5,742 bases of DNA, from contig JAJPJU010000059.1 in assembly GCA_021324035.1 (NCBI GenBank), positions 1-5,742 on the forward strand, given 5' to 3'. This stretch comes from Spartobacteria bacterium (lineage in GTDB: Bacteria; Verrucomicrobiota; Verrucomicrobiia; Chthoniobacterales; UBA10450). Of this stretch, positions 5,543 to 5,742 are shown piece after piece. A program made the position numbers and the translations under genes. The stretch's first letter is position 1. Every line of letters begins with the position of its first letter. The notes under the pieces were generated by a model. It did no database searches. It had not been told where the DNA came from and saw only the letters and a list, made by a program, of their open reading frames with translations.

Positions 5543-5742
5543 ATGGCACCTGAACTTCCGAGAACAGCCTCAAGCCGGGACGGTCCGGTGGTCCAGCAGT
5601 TCTCGGTTTTTTTGCCGAACAAGGTGGGTGCGATGCTCGATGTCGTAAAACTGCTGAACGCGCACGAGTATCACATCATCGCGATGAGCGTGTCCGAATC
5701 GACCGACTCGGCCATTGCTCGACTGGTGGTGAGCGATCCCGC
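5543..5742 (+). CDS. ACT-domain protein, 3' end beyond the window
   Basis: From ATG 5543 an open frame of 66 complete codons runs off the right edge. After a polar N-terminal stretch of about 18 residues it reads QQFSVFLPNKVGAMLDVVKLL (residues 18-38, here split around LPNKVGAM), then HIIAMSVSES (44-53) and ARLVVSDP (59-66). This is the beta-alpha-beta-beta pattern of an ACT domain, with the ligand-side turn 'NKVGAM' where ACT domains commonly have 'NKPGvL'. ACT domains bind amino acids and regulate metabolic enzymes. Stand-alone ACT proteins of this kind are found in several phyla, and their roles are mostly unassigned. The in-frame TAA at 5486-5488 and the lack of another ATG support this start; no Shine-Dalgarno sequence is visible. 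It is transcribed divergently from lysS across a 130-nt gap. Whether the full protein has one domain, two domains or a fused enzyme cannot be seen. Confidence 0.8.
   Translation, partial: MAPELPRTASSRDGPVVQQFSVFLPNKVGAMLDVVKLLNAHEYHIIAMSVSESTDSAIARLVVSDP

Overview
The window looks like ordinary bacterial chromosome with moderately high GC and dense coding: six real protein genes, two of them cut by the window edges, and no tRNA, rRNA, insertion sequence, phage or CRISPR signal that I could see. The short intergenic gaps hold GC-rich hairpins and small tandem repeats, and most genes lack a recognisable Shine-Dalgarno sequence. From memory of similar intergenic hairpins and protein variants, I lean towards a Verrucomicrobiota-like (Chthoniobacterales-type) soil bacterium. 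This is an inference that a database search would have to confirm.

Bases 1-3103 are a co-directional plus-strand metal-transport cluster. It holds the 3' part of a ZnuA/TroA-type periplasmic metal-binding protein, an ABC-3 family membrane permease (ZnuB-like), a NicO/RcnA-like membrane protein with a large His-rich loop, and a cation diffusion facilitator (CDF) with a zinc-type HD/HD site. The spacing is 42 nt, 15 nt and 4 nt, so this is probably one operon. The ATP-binding subunit expected for the ABC importer is not between the binding protein and the permease; it must lie upstream or elsewhere. The cluster therefore combines import genes with two genes of families best known for metal efflux or Ni/Co movement, which suggests a metal-homeostasis locus rather than a simple uptake operon.

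Bases 3104-3289 form a gap with two adjacent perfect hairpins. It is followed by a GTG-started gene for a small secreted, Ser/Pro/Lys-rich, probably disordered protein of unknown function (3290-3955). This gene converges on lysS, and their stop codons overlap.

Bases 3952-5412 (minus strand) encode a complete class II lysyl-tRNA synthetase. A 130-nt divergent gap (5413-5542) with a 12-bp bulged hairpin and an 8-nt tandem duplication separates it from the start of an ACT-domain protein that runs off the right edge (5543-5742).

I see no clearly new biological system. The points most worth a second look are the mixed metal cluster with its variant NicO-like protein, the heptanucleotide repeat that fills the gap before the permease, and the intergenic hairpins that share an 8-nt arm.
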